Assembly (NCBI GenBank): GCA_002730555.1
Contig: PCAM01000012.1
Location: forward strand, 40,907-104,906
Source: Chloroflexota bacterium
GTDB lineage: Bacteria > Chloroflexota > Dehalococcoidia > Lucifugimonadales > Lucifugimonadaceae
Reading direction: 5' to 3'
DNA length: 64,000 nucleotides
Of this stretch, positions 52,469-61,223 are shown piece by piece. Each line of letters opens with the position of its first letter. Positions within the stretch are counted from its first letter, which is position 1. The notes beneath the pieces were generated by a model. That model was not told the origin of the DNA. It did no database searches and worked only from the letters and a program-made list of their open reading frames with translations. The position numbers and the translations under genes were made by a program.

Positions 52469-52587
52469 TCCACAAAACCCACCGAAAATCAACTCCCCAC
52501 GGGCCCTTCCAGGCCTGTATCATTTCGCCTCATGACAATTGGTCTTGGCGTGCGATGTACGCGCCGCGATCGCGTTTGCGCGCCCTG

Positions 52588-53889
52588 ATGCGTCACTTAC
52601 GGCTTCCGTTTGGCAACCGCTTCTCGGGCTGGTTCATTGTGGCCGGAGCCGCGCTGGTACTTTTTGGCGCAGCCGGTAGCCGGTTCTCCTTCGGCGTGTT
52701 CCTGACTCCGCTGACCGAGGATTTTGGCTGGTCACGTAGCTCGATGTCCGGTGCGCTGGCCATTGCCGGGCTTGCGACAGCATTTTTGCGCCCGGTAGCC
52801 GGTTATCTTTCCGACCGCTTCGATCCCGCCAAAATGGCGTTGATAGGTATGGCGATGGCCGGGTTTTCACTGCTGGGCCTGTCGCAGATCAATGAGTTAT
52901 GGCAGCTCTACACCCTTTTCCTGATCATGGGATCCGGGTTCACGCTCGCCTCGCCCGCCACGCTGACCCGGCTTATCAGTTCTGCTTTCACAAAACGCCG
53001 GAGCCTCGCGCTCTCGCTGGCGGGCAGCGGTTCGGCGATCGGAGAAACGACGCTCGTTCCGATTTCCGCCACCGTGCTGACTATCGGAGGCTGGCGGTCT
53101 GCCTACGCCGTACTGTCGATGCTCGTGCTGGTCGTGATCATCCCGATTTCGTACCGCTTGCTGAAATCGAAGTTCGTACCGGAGGTGGATGACCGGAATC
53201 CTGCGGAGATCAAGAAGGCCAAACAGGCGGAGTCCGAGGGTCCTGTCTGCGCATGGGCGCCCGATCAGGGAATGTCGCTCAGAGAGGCCGCGAGGACACC
53301 CATCTTCTGGGCCCTTACGCTGGGCTTCTTCACCTGAGGCTACACAATGGGCTTCGTGAATGCCCACTTCGTTGCTTACGCCGAGGGATTCGGCGCGAGC
53401 AGCATCGTCGCCGCAGGAGCTCTCGCGACGGTTGGCGTGACCGGCGTGATTGGCGCTCTCACGTTCGGCAACATAGGGGACCGCTACAACACGCGCTACA
53501 TCCTGGCCGTGGCGTATAGCTTCCGCGGGATCGGTTACGGAGTTCTCCTCCTGGCGAATTCGCTGCCGCTGGCGACCGTGGGAGTGATGATCATCGGGGC
53601 GTCGTGGACGAGCGTGATCTCACTCACGGGCTCTGTCAGTGCGGAACAGTTTGGGCTGCGGCGTCTCGGCACGGTTTACGGCGCCATCTTCGGCATCATG
53701 CCGCTGGGCGCTGCCTCCGGGGTCTGGATCGCCGGGCGTGTGTACGATAGTCAGGGCTCCTACGACCTTGCGTTGTGGGCCGCCATGGCCGTCGGGCTGA
53801 CCTCGGCGGCGCTGATCGGCGTTCCGAAATACCAACAGCTTGCGCCGGAGATCGATCGATCGGCGGCTGCGGCGGCAACCGCGGACTAG
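52588..53889 (+). CDS. MFS transporter (OFA/MCT-like) with in-frame TGA; candidate selenoprotein or broken gene
   Basis: Read through the TGA at 53335-53337 (codon 250), the frame gives 433 residues with twelve predicted helices. The first half has SRFSFGVFLTPLTEDFGWSR and YLSDRFDPAKMALIGMAMAG (the loop 2-3 MFS signature); the second starts TPIFWALTLGFFT-[TGA]-GYTMGFVNAHFV and goes on intact to SGVWIAGRVYDSQGSYDLAL. OFA/MCT-type relatives typically have Cys-Gly at this place in helix 7. Both halves keep one frame, and no other stop occurs. A hairpin follows the TGA. Start codons at 52555 and 52588 are both possible. A nonsense mutation is the alternative. Confidence 0.75.
53348..53366 (+). 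promoter_or_regulatory. SECIS-like hairpin in the MFS gene
   Basis: TGGGCTT (53348-53354), loop CGTG, then AA, a bulged T and GCCCA (53362-53366). The apical loop starts 18 nt after the TGA, the same distance as in the rhodanese, and has G at its second base. The stem is weaker (seven pairs with a bulge). Confidence 0.35.
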
Positions 53890-54045
53890 GATTCGGATCA
53901 TCTATCGGGAAAATTCGGTAATAGGCGCGAATCAACCCGCGTAAATTGCCCGGAGCTCCTGCCCTTGCTAAACTGACCGTATCGTTCAACGCGGTCCTAA
54001 CCTCCAATTAAGCCTCCCCGACCGCAGAAACGTAAGGAATCCCAA

Positions 54046-54360
54046 ATGACCACCGATCAACGGCTCACTAAAGACGCAGTGATCGAGGCCCTCAAAGAGG
54101 TTTACGACCCGGAAATCCCGGTCAACATCGTGGACCTTGGCCTCATCTACGACGTCGAGGTTGAGGATGGCGAGGTCGCCGTCGAGATGACCCTGACGGC
54201 ACAGGGATGCGGTATGGGCCCCTACATCGCCCAGCAGGCCGAATGGCGAATCGCCGAGATGCCCGGCGTCGAAGACGTTGAGGTTGAGCTTGTCTGGGAT
54301 CCGCCGTGGTCTCCGGAACTGATCACGGAGGACGGCAAGCGTCTTCTGGGTCTGGACTAA
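54046..54360 (+). CDS. MIP18/SufT-like metal-sulfur cluster assembly factor
   Basis: 104 residues of the DUF59/PaaD fold: [20 protein letters not shown] and [20 protein letters not shown] with the conserved Cys55, ending [20 protein letters not shown]. Members help load Fe-S clusters. TAAGGA precedes the ATG. It sits 133 nt before an Mrp-type ATPase on the same strand, a common pairing for Fe-S cluster carriers. Confidence 0.92.
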   Translation: MTTDQRLTKDAVIEALKEVYDPEIPVNIVDLGLIYDVEVEDGEVAVEMTLTAQGCGMGPYIAQQAEWRIAEMPGVEDVEVELVWDPPWSPELITEDGKRLLGLD

Positions 54361-54493
54361 CCCGGCCACGGCCGGGACGTTGGCTTGATTCAGCCTGGCG
54401 CTAATTTGAATCCACGGGGCGGTCCAGATCGGGGCCGCCCCCGTCGCGTAATCTCTCAGAAAATCAACCACCCAAGGATTCATTCGAAGTCAC

Positions 54494-55333
54494 ATGACGC
54501 AACAGCCGCAGCAACAAAGGGAACTGACCCCTGAAGAACGCACCCGGGTTGAGGGCATGAAGCGCAACTGGGAACAGAAGCGCCTGGTCAACGAGCGGTT
54601 GCAACAGATCGGCAAGCGCATTGGCGTTTACTCCGGCAAGGGCGGTGTGGGCAAGACGACCATCGCCGTTAACCTCGCAGTGATGCTCGCCCAGGAGGGC
54701 GCCCGCGTCGGGCTGTTCGACTGCGATATCGACTGCCCCAACGTGACGCGCGTGATGCGTATCAGCGACGGGCCAACCTCAGACGATGGCACGGTGATGA
54801 TCCCGCCGTCACGTTTCGGCGTGCGCGTGATGTCAATGGCGATGTTCCAGGAAAACGAGGAAGAGGCGACTATCTGGCGCGGGCCGATGATCCATAACGC
54901 CATCAACCAGTTCTTGACCAACACCGACTGGGGCGAGCTCGACTACATGGTGGTCGACCTGCCGCCGGGCACGTCCGACGCCCCGCTGACGGTGATGCAG
55001 ACGCTGAACCTTGATGGCTTTGTCGTGGTCAGCACACCTCAGGAACTGGCGGCGCTTGACGCCAAACGCTCGATCAACATGGTGAAGAAGCTCAACCTGG
55101 AAGTCCTGGGCATTGTCGAGAACATGTCCGGCTCGATCTTTGGCAGCGGCGCAGGCGAACAGTTGGCCGAGGATATGGAACTGCCCTTCCTCGGGCGGGT
55201 GGCGATGCGGGCCGAGTATCAGCAGTCCGAGACGAAGCCGACGGTGTTCAACTCCGACGAGGTTGCGGACGAGTTCCACACGATCGCAGACGGCGTCCGG
55301 AAGCGGCTGGTCGAGCTGGATCCAGAGGCTTAG
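54494..55333 (+). CDS. Mrp/NBP35-type P-loop ATPase lacking the CxxC segment
   Basis: 279 residues. The deviant Walker A SGKGGVGKTT is at residues 47-56, followed by GLFDCDIDCPNVTRVM and MVVDLPPGTSDAPLTVMQTL. In standard ApbC/Mrp proteins an ENMSyfvCPhCg segment provides a CxxC that binds a bridging Fe-S cluster; here the text reads VENMSGSIFGSGAGEQLAED, with the cysteine segment absent. Other cysteines (Cys75 and Cys79 in DCDIDCP) are present. It may still act in Fe-S delivery with the SufT-like neighbour, or have another role. Confidence 0.88.
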   Translation: MTQQPQQQRELTPEERTRVEGMKRNWEQKRLVNERLQQIGKRIGVYSGKGGVGKTTIAVNLAVMLAQEGARVGLFDCDIDCPNVTRVMRISDGPTSDDGTVMIPPSRFGVRVMSMAMFQENEEEATIWRGPMIHNAINQFLTNTDWGELDYMVVDLPPGTSDAPLTVMQTLNLDGFVVVSTPQELAALDAKRSINMVKKLNLEVLGIVENMSGSIFGSGAGEQLAEDMELPFLGRVAMRAEYQQSETKPTVFNSDEVADEFHTIADGVRKRLVELDPEA

Positions 55334-55387
55334 GCCGAGGTCCGTACGCAGGTTGACCGGCGGCGTGACCTCCGTTTAACTCGCACT

Positions 55388-56557
55388 ATGCCAGGTAACG
55401 ATGCGCCCGCCAGACAGATTGACCGTTATATTTCGGTCTCGGTGTCACCCCGACGCTGGCGTGGTTTGCTGGCCGTCGTCGTGATGACTCTTGCTCTGGT
55501 CGACGCCGCTTGTAGGAGCGATGAGGTCATCCCGCCCATGGCTCCGGACACCCCCATCCCGGCCACTTCAACGCCGGTTCCCACACCCCGGCCAACGCGC
55601 GTGCCACGCCCTACGCCCACACAGGTTCCGGTGCTTCCCCCGGTCACGATCGACGGGTATCTGATCGAGACCTTCGCCGGCATCCAGACGCCGGGCGACC
55701 TGGCGTTTGACGGCGAAAATGTGTGGGTCGCTATCGTCGGCGACAACGCCGTATCCAAGCTTGACGACGATGGCAAGATCATCGCCACCTACCCAGTCGG
55801 TGTGGCGCCGCGGCCGATCGCTTTTGACGGCGAGTTCATGTGGGTCGGCAACAACGCCGTCAGCTCCGTCACCAAGCTAGCACTTGATGGCGAAGAGATC
55901 GGCACCTACCCGGTTGGTGGCGGCTACACCTCACCTGCCGCGATGGTCGACGACGGGACGAACATGTGGGTTGTCGCGTCCTGGGGCAACTCGCTCCACA
56001 AACTGGCGCCCGGTGGCGAGGACCTGCTATCGATCGCAATCCCTGGCAACCACCCTTCACCCTGGGCCGTGACTTTTGACGGCGACGCCATCTGGCTTGC
56101 CAGCTTGAACCTGCACACCGTCGACAAGATCTCTCTGGACGGCGAGGTTCTGGGGTCGTTCCCGGTAGGCAAGCGCAACGTGGATTACGGGGGCATCGGA
56201 ACCGACACCGGCGGACAGGGCCCGACGGCGCTGGCGTTCGATGGAACGGCGGTGTGGGTGGCCTCTAACTGGCTTGATCTGGTGACGCTGCTGAGCACGG
56301 ACGGTGAGATCTTGAAAGAGATCACAGTGGGCGCTTGGCCGTCCGGGCTGGTTTTCGATGGGGAGACGGTGTGGGTCAGCAATTTCGTGGACGACACGGT
56401 CACCCGGCTCGGGCTGGACGGCGAGGAGGTCATCACGCTTCCGGTGGGGAAGGGTCCGGTGAGCATGGTCGCTGTGCCTGTACGCCCCGGCAGGAACGCC
56501 TCGTTGTGGGTGGTCAACACGTCCGAGACGACGGTGTCCAAGATCACGTTGCCGTGA
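55388..56557 (+). CDS. Lipoprotein with seven-bladed YVTN-type beta-propeller
   Basis: 389 residues. A basic N-region and hydrophobic stretch (GLLAVVVMTLALVDAAC) end in a lipobox-like LVDAAC; a Pro/Thr linker (TPIPATSTPVPTPRPTRVPR) follows. From about residue 100, seven repeats of about 40 residues share the pattern P..(L/I)AFDG..(V/M)WV......V.KL..DGE......VG. The last blade is AVPVRPGRNASLWVVNTSET. A surface-anchored binding or sensing protein is likely; no catalytic residues are evident. Twenty-seven bases separate it from the PPOX gene. Confidence 0.85.
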   Translation: MPGNDAPARQIDRYISVSVSPRRWRGLLAVVVMTLALVDAACRSDEVIPPMAPDTPIPATSTPVPTPRPTRVPRPTPTQVPVLPPVTIDGYLIETFAGIQTPGDLAFDGENVWVAIVGDNAVSKLDDDGKIIATYPVGVAPRPIAFDGEFMWVGNNAVSSVTKLALDGEEIGTYPVGGGYTSPAAMVDDGTNMWVVASWGNSLHKLAPGGEDLLSIAIPGNHPSPWAVTFDGDAIWLASLNLHTVDKISLDGEVLGSFPVGKRNVDYGGIGTDTGGQGPTALAFDGTAVWVASNWLDLVTLLSTDGEILKEITVGAWPSGLVFDGETVWVSNFVDDTVTRLGLDGEEVITLPVGKGPVSMVAVPVRPGRNASLWVVNTSETTVSKITLP

Positions 56558-56584
56558 GATACGCGTTAGGGAGGAGACAACGAA

Positions 56585-56968
56585 ATGATTCCAGATAAAT
56601 TCCTGTGCATCTTCGAAAAGAAGGTCATCGGCCATCTGGCGACGACGCGCCCCGACGGCGCGTTACAGAACAATCCGGTGATCGTCATGCTGGTCGATGG
56701 AGAGCTCAAAATTAGCCTCACCAAGACCCGCAAAAAGTACCGCAATCTGATCACCGACCCGCGTTGCGCCGTCTCCATCACGGACCCTGACGACAGTTCG
56801 CACTACCTTGAGGTGCGCGGAACGATCTCTTTTGAGGACGATGTCGATAACGCGTTCGTCAATGCGATCGCAAAGAAACACACGGGACGAGATATCTACG
56901 CCGGCGATTCGGCGGGCGAAGTACGTGTGGTCGCCACCGTTACTGCGGAGCACGTAACCGGGCGTTAG
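56585..56968 (+). CDS. PPOX class F420-dependent oxidoreductase
   Basis: 127 residues: FEKKVIGHLATTRPDGALQN, VIVMLVDGELKISLTKTRKK and YRNLITDPRCAVSITDPDDS form the split-barrel flavin/F420 site, close to the family called probable F420-dependent enzymes. GGGAGG lies 10 nt upstream of the ATG. Substrate unknown. Confidence 0.88.
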   Translation: MIPDKFLCIFEKKVIGHLATTRPDGALQNNPVIVMLVDGELKISLTKTRKKYRNLITDPRCAVSITDPDDSSHYLEVRGTISFEDDVDNAFVNAIAKKHTGRDIYAGDSAGEVRVVATVTAEHVTGR

Positions 56969-57113
56969 GGATGCGAACGGGTCGACCGGCAACGAGCCGA
57001 GTGTGGATACTCAGCCGCCCCTACGGTGTTGACGTTTGTCATCCCAAGCGTAACCGAGGGATCTTCACCAACACATCGTCCGGCCGAAACGCAGTGATTG
57101 CGCAAAACCTTGG

Positions 57114-57152
57114 ACCTCCCTCACTCCAGTCCTCTCCCACCGAAAGAGGGAG
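57114..57152. repeat. Intergenic repeat, family A
   Basis: CTCCCTCACTCCAGTCCTCT then CCCACCGAAAGAGGGAGAG. Confidence 0.6.
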
Positions 57153-57239
57153 AGCGAGGCGAACGCACAATCGTTCAAGCGAGATCGAGCGGATAGTCAA
57201 CCGCCCCTGAGGCATATTGGCGAATCGGGCTCTGACCGC

Positions 57240-57270
57240 AGCCGTAGGGCCGCTGCCCGGCCCTACGGCT
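57240..57270. repeat. Intergenic repeat, family B, 12-bp perfect hairpin
   Basis: AGCCGTAGGGCC, loop GCTGCCC, GGCCCTACGGCT. It lies 18 bases downstream of the lactonase stop and may serve as a 3' hairpin, but has no T-run. Confidence 0.6.
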
Positions 57271-57287
57271 GTTCGCTCCACCGGTCA

Positions 57288-58373
57288 TTACGCCACCGGC
57301 ACAAGCTTCAAACAGACCGGCATGGAGACCGTCACCTCGGTGCCCGTCGCCGTCAGCTTTCCAGAGTCGCCGTCGATCTCAAACACAACGATGTTGTCGG
57401 TGTCCTGGTTGGCGGCCAGTATGTAGCGGCCTGTCGGGTCGATCGCGAAGTTACGCGGGTTGTTCCCACGGGTTGATTCGTGGCCGACGTATTCCAACTG
57501 GCCAGTCGTTGCGTCTACCCCGTAGATAACGATGCTGTCGTGGCCGCGGTTTGAGCCGTAGATAAAACGGCCGTCCGGCGAGATGTGGAGATCGGCACAA
57601 CTTGATGAACCGTCCCAGCCATCCGGCAGCGCGGGAACTGTCTGGGTCGGCGTCAAACGCCCGGATGCGCGGTCGTATTCCATCGCCGTGATCGTGTTGT
57701 CCAACTCGTTGATGGCGTAGGTATGGGCGTGATCCGGGTGAAAGTCAAAGTGGCGCGGGCCGGCGCCCGGGTGAAGCTCGACGTCCGACCCCACCGGGGT
57801 CAGCTTGCCGGACGACGAGTCGAGTTGATACGACTTGATGCGATCGAGCCCGAGGTCGTTGATGTAGACCCAGCCCGTCTGGTGATCCAGGTTGGCCGAG
57901 TGCGCGTGCGGCTCCCCCTGCCGGTCGGGAACGACGCCGGCTCCGCCTTCGTGCTGGACGAAATCGGAGGGCGCGTTGAGGCTTCCATCCGGGTTGATGG
58001 GGAGCACCGCGACGCTGCCGCCGTTGTAGTTGGCGACGACGGCGTTCCGACCCGAGGCGTCCACGTTGACGTGGCAGGGGCCGGGGCCGTTGGTCGGCTG
58101 TCGGTTGAGGAAGGTCAGCTTCCCGGAAGATCGGTCGACGCTAAAAGCGCTCAATGCGCCGATCACGTCACCCTGGTAGTCGTCGAACTCTGTGACGGCG
58201 TACAGGTGTGACAACGAAGGATGCAGCGCCACGAACGACGGGTTCGCCAGCTCGACCACCAGCTCCGGCGTGGTCAACTCCCCGGTATCGGCGTTGAACC
58301 GGGCCACACTGATGCCGGACCCGTCACGCTGTGTGTAAGCGCCAATAAACACCAGGAATTCGTTGCCGGCCAT
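57288..58373 (-). CDS. Lactonase family beta-propeller (6-phosphogluconolactonase, YbhE/Pgl type)
   Basis: 361 residues of the seven-bladed lactonase fold: FLVFIGAYTQRDGSGISVAR at the start, NPSFVALHPSLSHLYAVTEF, GGAGVVPDRQGEPHAHSANL (with the conserved PHAH-like motif), GAGPRHFDFHPDHAHTYAIN and RGNNPRNFAIDPTGRYILAA. Likely hydrolyses 6-phosphogluconolactone, the step before gnd at 59959. Divergent from nothing; a relic of another propeller gene lies upstream. Confidence 0.9.
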   Translation of the reverse strand: MAGNEFLVFIGAYTQRDGSGISVARFNADTGELTTPELVVELANPSFVALHPSLSHLYAVTEFDDYQGDVIGALSAFSVDRSSGKLTFLNRQPTNGPGPCHVNVDASGRNAVVANYNGGSVAVLPINPDGSLNAPSDFVQHEGGAGVVPDRQGEPHAHSANLDHQTGWVYINDLGLDRIKSYQLDSSSGKLTPVGSDVELHPGAGPRHFDFHPDHAHTYAINELDNTITAMEYDRASGRLTPTQTVPALPDGWDGSSSCADLHISPDGRFIYGSNRGHDSIVIYGVDATTGQLEYVGHESTRGNNPRNFAIDPTGRYILAANQDTDNIVVFEIDGDSGKLTATGTEVTVSMPVCLKLVPVA

Positions 58374-58801
58374 CTAATCCCCCGACCATATGATTGATCC
58401 GCGCGCACCCGCGCCGAGTGGCAGGCTGAGATCATACCTAACGGGAGCCGGCGGGCTGCCCAGAGACGGGGTTAGATGGGGAGATTCAGTTCAAGGCAAT
58501 TTGCGGGTTGAAATCCCTCGAGACGAAAGATCGGTACTCTCTGACCTGCTCGCGGCCCCTGCCATAGATTGAGATCTACGACAGTGCCCTAGTCGCCCTC
58601 GATCAGAATTACCAGTGGCCAAACTAGTTGTCTTCCTCCCAATAATCCCAGATCCGAACATGGGTTCCGAGCACGTACACCGTACGCTCGCCGTCGGGCG
58701 TGATGGCTATTGCTTCTGGATAGGTGACTCGTTCGATCGTATCCGTCGAACGATCTCTTCACGACGCTCCCCGGGCGTGATATACCTCCCCGGTTTCTGC
58801 C
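58374..58801. other. Gene-free 428-base stretch with a propeller-gene relic
   Basis: No intact gene. A decayed C-terminal propeller end is at 58624-58755 on the minus strand; I see nothing else. Confidence 0.5.
58624..58755 (-). pseudogene. C-terminal relic of a YVTN/WD-type propeller protein
   Basis: The frame reads DRSTDTIERVTYPEAIAITP then DGERTVYVLGTHVRIWDYWE and a TAG stop. The PEAIAITPDGERTVYV unit is a typical propeller blade. Everything upstream is lost. Confidence 0.5.
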
Positions 58802-59704
58802 TTAGTCTGCGGCTCTGCTCCTCTTGCCCAGATGTTCCACGTATACCTTCACAGAGTCTTCCAACGTCCGGCTGGTGTCGAAGGTCTGCCTGGTCTCGCT
58901 TGCGAACGGCGTGCCATCCAGCAACAGGAAAATGTCCCGTGCGGCCTGGTGGAAGTTGTCCGTTACGCCCGCAGACGCAAACGTGGCCGCTATCTCCTCC
59001 ATCTCTCCGATCCATCGACCCGCATCGAGCGGCAGGCGTGGGACCGCCCGCTTCATGCCGTCGTACGCGGCCGACTGGCTGGAAGCGAGTTCAGCGCCCA
59101 GTTCGTCGGTGATGCCGAGCGACTCTGCGGCGATGGCGACCGCCGTCAGGAGGGTGGTCGTTCCTTTGGTCAGTCCGGCGTAGCACATCTTGATCGAGGT
59201 GGCCCGGCCGACCTGGTCGCCCATCGGCATCACCTTGATGCCCTTGCCGTCGAGTTCCGAGATCGGTCCCAGGTCCGGGCCGCTAGCGTAGAAACGCGGC
59301 GGGGAGCCGGGCCTGCCGGGCGCGCTACCGATGATCCCGACATCGGTGTAAGACGCGCCGGCAGCTTTAATACCGGCCTCAACACGGCGGGTTGTATCCG
59401 GCGAGATGGCGTTGCACTCCACGAACATCGGGCTGCTCCCGGAAGCCTCGATGGCGGCGACGATGTCGTTGCCAAAGCCCTCGGCGGCCGATGGCGGCAT
59501 GATGGAAAGGACGATGTCGGAATCCGCTACCATCAGTTCAAGGTTCCCGATGTCCCGAATCCCGGCGACCTTGGCCAGGTTTCTGGAGTGCTCGCTGCGC
59601 CCGTTGAGGCAGGAGATGACGTCGAATCCGCTCTCCTTAAGCGCCCCTCCGACGGCGTGCCCCATGTCCCCAACGCCCATGATCGCAACTGTCTTGATCG
59701 GCAA
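58802..59704 (-). CDS. NAD(P)-dependent oxidoreductase, 6PGDH-like with DUF1932 C-terminus
   Basis: 300 residues. A Rossmann domain opens with TVAIMGVGDMGHAVGGALKE (GxGxxG), has SIMPPSAAEGF, and the C-terminal helical domain (GRATSIKMCYAGLTKGTTTL, with the lysine typical of beta-hydroxyacid dehydrogenases) resembles DUF1932. The start is TTG 59704 with GGGAGA 7 nt upstream; the longer frame to 59857 is Pro-rich and unlikely. Divergent from gnd, its distant homologue. Confidence 0.87.
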   Translation of the reverse strand: MPIKTVAIMGVGDMGHAVGGALKESGFDVISCLNGRSEHSRNLAKVAGIRDIGNLELMVADSDIVLSIMPPSAAEGFGNDIVAAIEASGSSPMFVECNAISPDTTRRVEAGIKAAGASYTDVGIIGSAPGRPGSPPRFYASGPDLGPISELDGKGIKVMPMGDQVGRATSIKMCYAGLTKGTTTLLTAVAIAAESLGITDELGAELASSQSAAYDGMKRAVPRLPLDAGRWIGEMEEIAATFASAGVTDNFHQAARDIFLLLDGTPFASETRQTFDTSRTLEDSVKVYVEHLGKRSRAAD

Positions 59705-59792
59705 GTCTTGTTCTCCCGGTGATGTGATGGTTTCCGGAAGAAGGGTATATGACGTCGGGATGTTGGGGGGAGGTGGTGGCGCCTGTGGCGTT

Positions 59793-59852
59793 GTAGAGGT
59801 GGATTGGTATCCGCCCGAGGGCGGGCCGCTGCCCGCCCCTACGGCTGGCAGT
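59793..59852. repeat. Intergenic repeat, family B (two cores)
   Basis: GGTGGATTGGTATCCGCCCG, AGGGCGGGCCGCTGCCCGCC and CCTACGGCTGGCAG. Confidence 0.6.
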
Positions 59853-59958
59853 TTCAAGCGCGGGCCAGGGCGTGGTGTTAGCGTTCGATATCCTCTGGAA
59901 GGTGGTGTCCCATGACACCGCCACCGGCTAGCTTTTTCGAACGAATAGGAGACGGAGT

Positions 59959-60900
59959 ATGCAACTCGGCATGATTGGCCTGGGCCGGATGGGCGGGAAC
60001 ATGGCTCAGCGACTCCTGCAATCGGGCCACGACGTGGTCGCGTACGACCTCGATGAGGGCGCGGTTAAAGCTGCGGCCGGGTACGGGGCGACGCCAGCAA
60101 CCGGTCCGACCGACCTGGTGTCTCGGCTGGACGGGCCGCGGGCCGTGTGGATCATGCTGCCTTCCGGCGACGTTACGGAATCCGGCGTCGTGGAGCTCCT
60201 GGGTTTGCTGTCCCCGGGCGACACGATAATCGACGGTGGAAACTCCAATTACAAAGACTCGATTCGCCGCTCTGAGATGGCCGCGGTGCAAGGGATCGAC
60301 TTCATGGACGCCGGCGTCAGCGGCGGCATATGGGGACTGAGAGAGGGTTACGCCATGATGGTGGGCGGTGACAAGACTGCTTACGAGCGGCTGGAGTCGA
60401 TCTTCCAATCACTGGCCCCGGCGGAGGACCGCGGCGTCGGGCGCGTCGGGCCGAGCGGCGCCGGACACTTCACCAAGATGATCCACAACGGCATCGAATA
60501 CGGGATGATGCAGGCGTACGCAGAGGGATTCGAAATCCTCGCCGCCAAATCCAAGCTTGCCGAAGACCTTGAGCAGATCTCCAAAATCTGGCAACACGGC
60601 TCGGTCGTCCGCTCATGGCTCCTTGACCTCGCTGTGGCGGCGCTGGAAGAGGACGGCGATCTGTCCGCCCTGACCTCGTATGTTGACGACTCCGGCGAAG
60701 GCCGCTGGGCCGTTCAGGAATCGGTCGACCTCGGAGTGCCCGCCCCGGTCATAACGGCTTCTTTACAGGCCCGATTCCGCTCCCGTCAACCCAATCCGTT
60801 CGGAGGCCGTATGCTGTCCGCTCTGCGCAACCAGTTCGGCGGCCACGCCGTACAAAAAGCAGAAAGACGACCACCCAGCACGCGGACACCACGACGGTGA
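59959..60900 (+). CDS. gnd: 6-phosphogluconate dehydrogenase (decarboxylating, short YqeC type)
   Basis: 313 residues, the short single-domain form. MQLGMIGLGRMGGNMAQRLL is the NADP/NAD-binding start, IIDGGNSNYKDSIRRSEMAA and DFMDAGVSGGIWGLREGYAM bind substrate, and GPSGAGHFTKMIHNGIEYGM carries the catalytic lysine. The end QFGGHAVQKAERRP is typical. GGAG lies 7 nt upstream of the ATG. A stump of zwf overlaps its stop. Confidence 0.96.
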   Translation: MQLGMIGLGRMGGNMAQRLLQSGHDVVAYDLDEGAVKAAAGYGATPATGPTDLVSRLDGPRAVWIMLPSGDVTESGVVELLGLLSPGDTIIDGGNSNYKDSIRRSEMAAVQGIDFMDAGVSGGIWGLREGYAMMVGGDKTAYERLESIFQSLAPAEDRGVGRVGPSGAGHFTKMIHNGIEYGMMQAYAEGFEILAAKSKLAEDLEQISKIWQHGSVVRSWLLDLAVAALEEDGDLSALTSYVDDSGEGRWAVQESVDLGVPAPVITASLQARFRSRQPNPFGGRMLSALRNQFGGHAVQKAERRPPSTRTPRR

Positions 60901-61040
60901 TGATCTTCGGGGTCGCGGGCGACCTCGCGGCGCAGAAACTGCTGCCTGCGCTCTACAACCTGGCATGCCCGGGACGGCTCCCGGAGTCCACGCGCATCGT
61001 GGGGTTTGCGCAGCGGGAACGCCCGATCGCGGGCGCGTGA
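60897..61040 (+). pseudogene. zwf: Glucose-6-phosphate dehydrogenase N-terminal stump
   Basis: The frame reads VMIFGVAGDLAAQKLLPALY then NLACPGRLPESTRIVGFAQR and ends at a TGA (61038-61040). This is the nucleotide-binding start of Zwf (IFGasGDLakrKLlPALynL). Only about 45 of some 480 residues remain; the frame may carry on out of phase for a few codons (RELLHDAVTQ). The order gnd-zwf is a known arrangement, so a deletion of most of zwf is likely. Confidence 0.75.
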
Positions 61041-61223
61041 GTTGCTGCACGACGCCGTCACCCAAGGTGATTTGCCGGTGAAAGTCATCCCTTCTACAAT
61101 CCGCCGTCTGGGCAGAGTGTTCCGACGACACACGTCTCAAACGCCATTAGAAACGCTGTCCGGTGCACTTTCGACACGTCACCAACGGGATGGCGACATC
61201 AACAAGCGATATGGAGATTAGTG

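Larger units (their letters stand above)
52164..52587. other. Gene-free 424-base stretch with a long inverted repeat
   Basis: Holds two family B copies and a perfect 30-bp inverted repeat made of family C sequence (52271-52401). No protein-like frame before the MFS gene. Confidence 0.6.
56969..57287. other. Gene-free 319-base stretch with repeats
   Basis: Contains a partial family B copy (57014-57031), a family A copy (57114-57152) and, at 57240-57270, a family B copy whose arms AGCCGTAGGGCC and GGCCCTACGGCT pair perfectly over 12 bp just downstream of the lactonase stop. Confidence 0.6.

Noticed and set aside
61038..61040. TGA in the zwf stump as a possible Sec codon
   Set aside because: There is no conserved Cys there in Zwf and the rest of the gene is missing.
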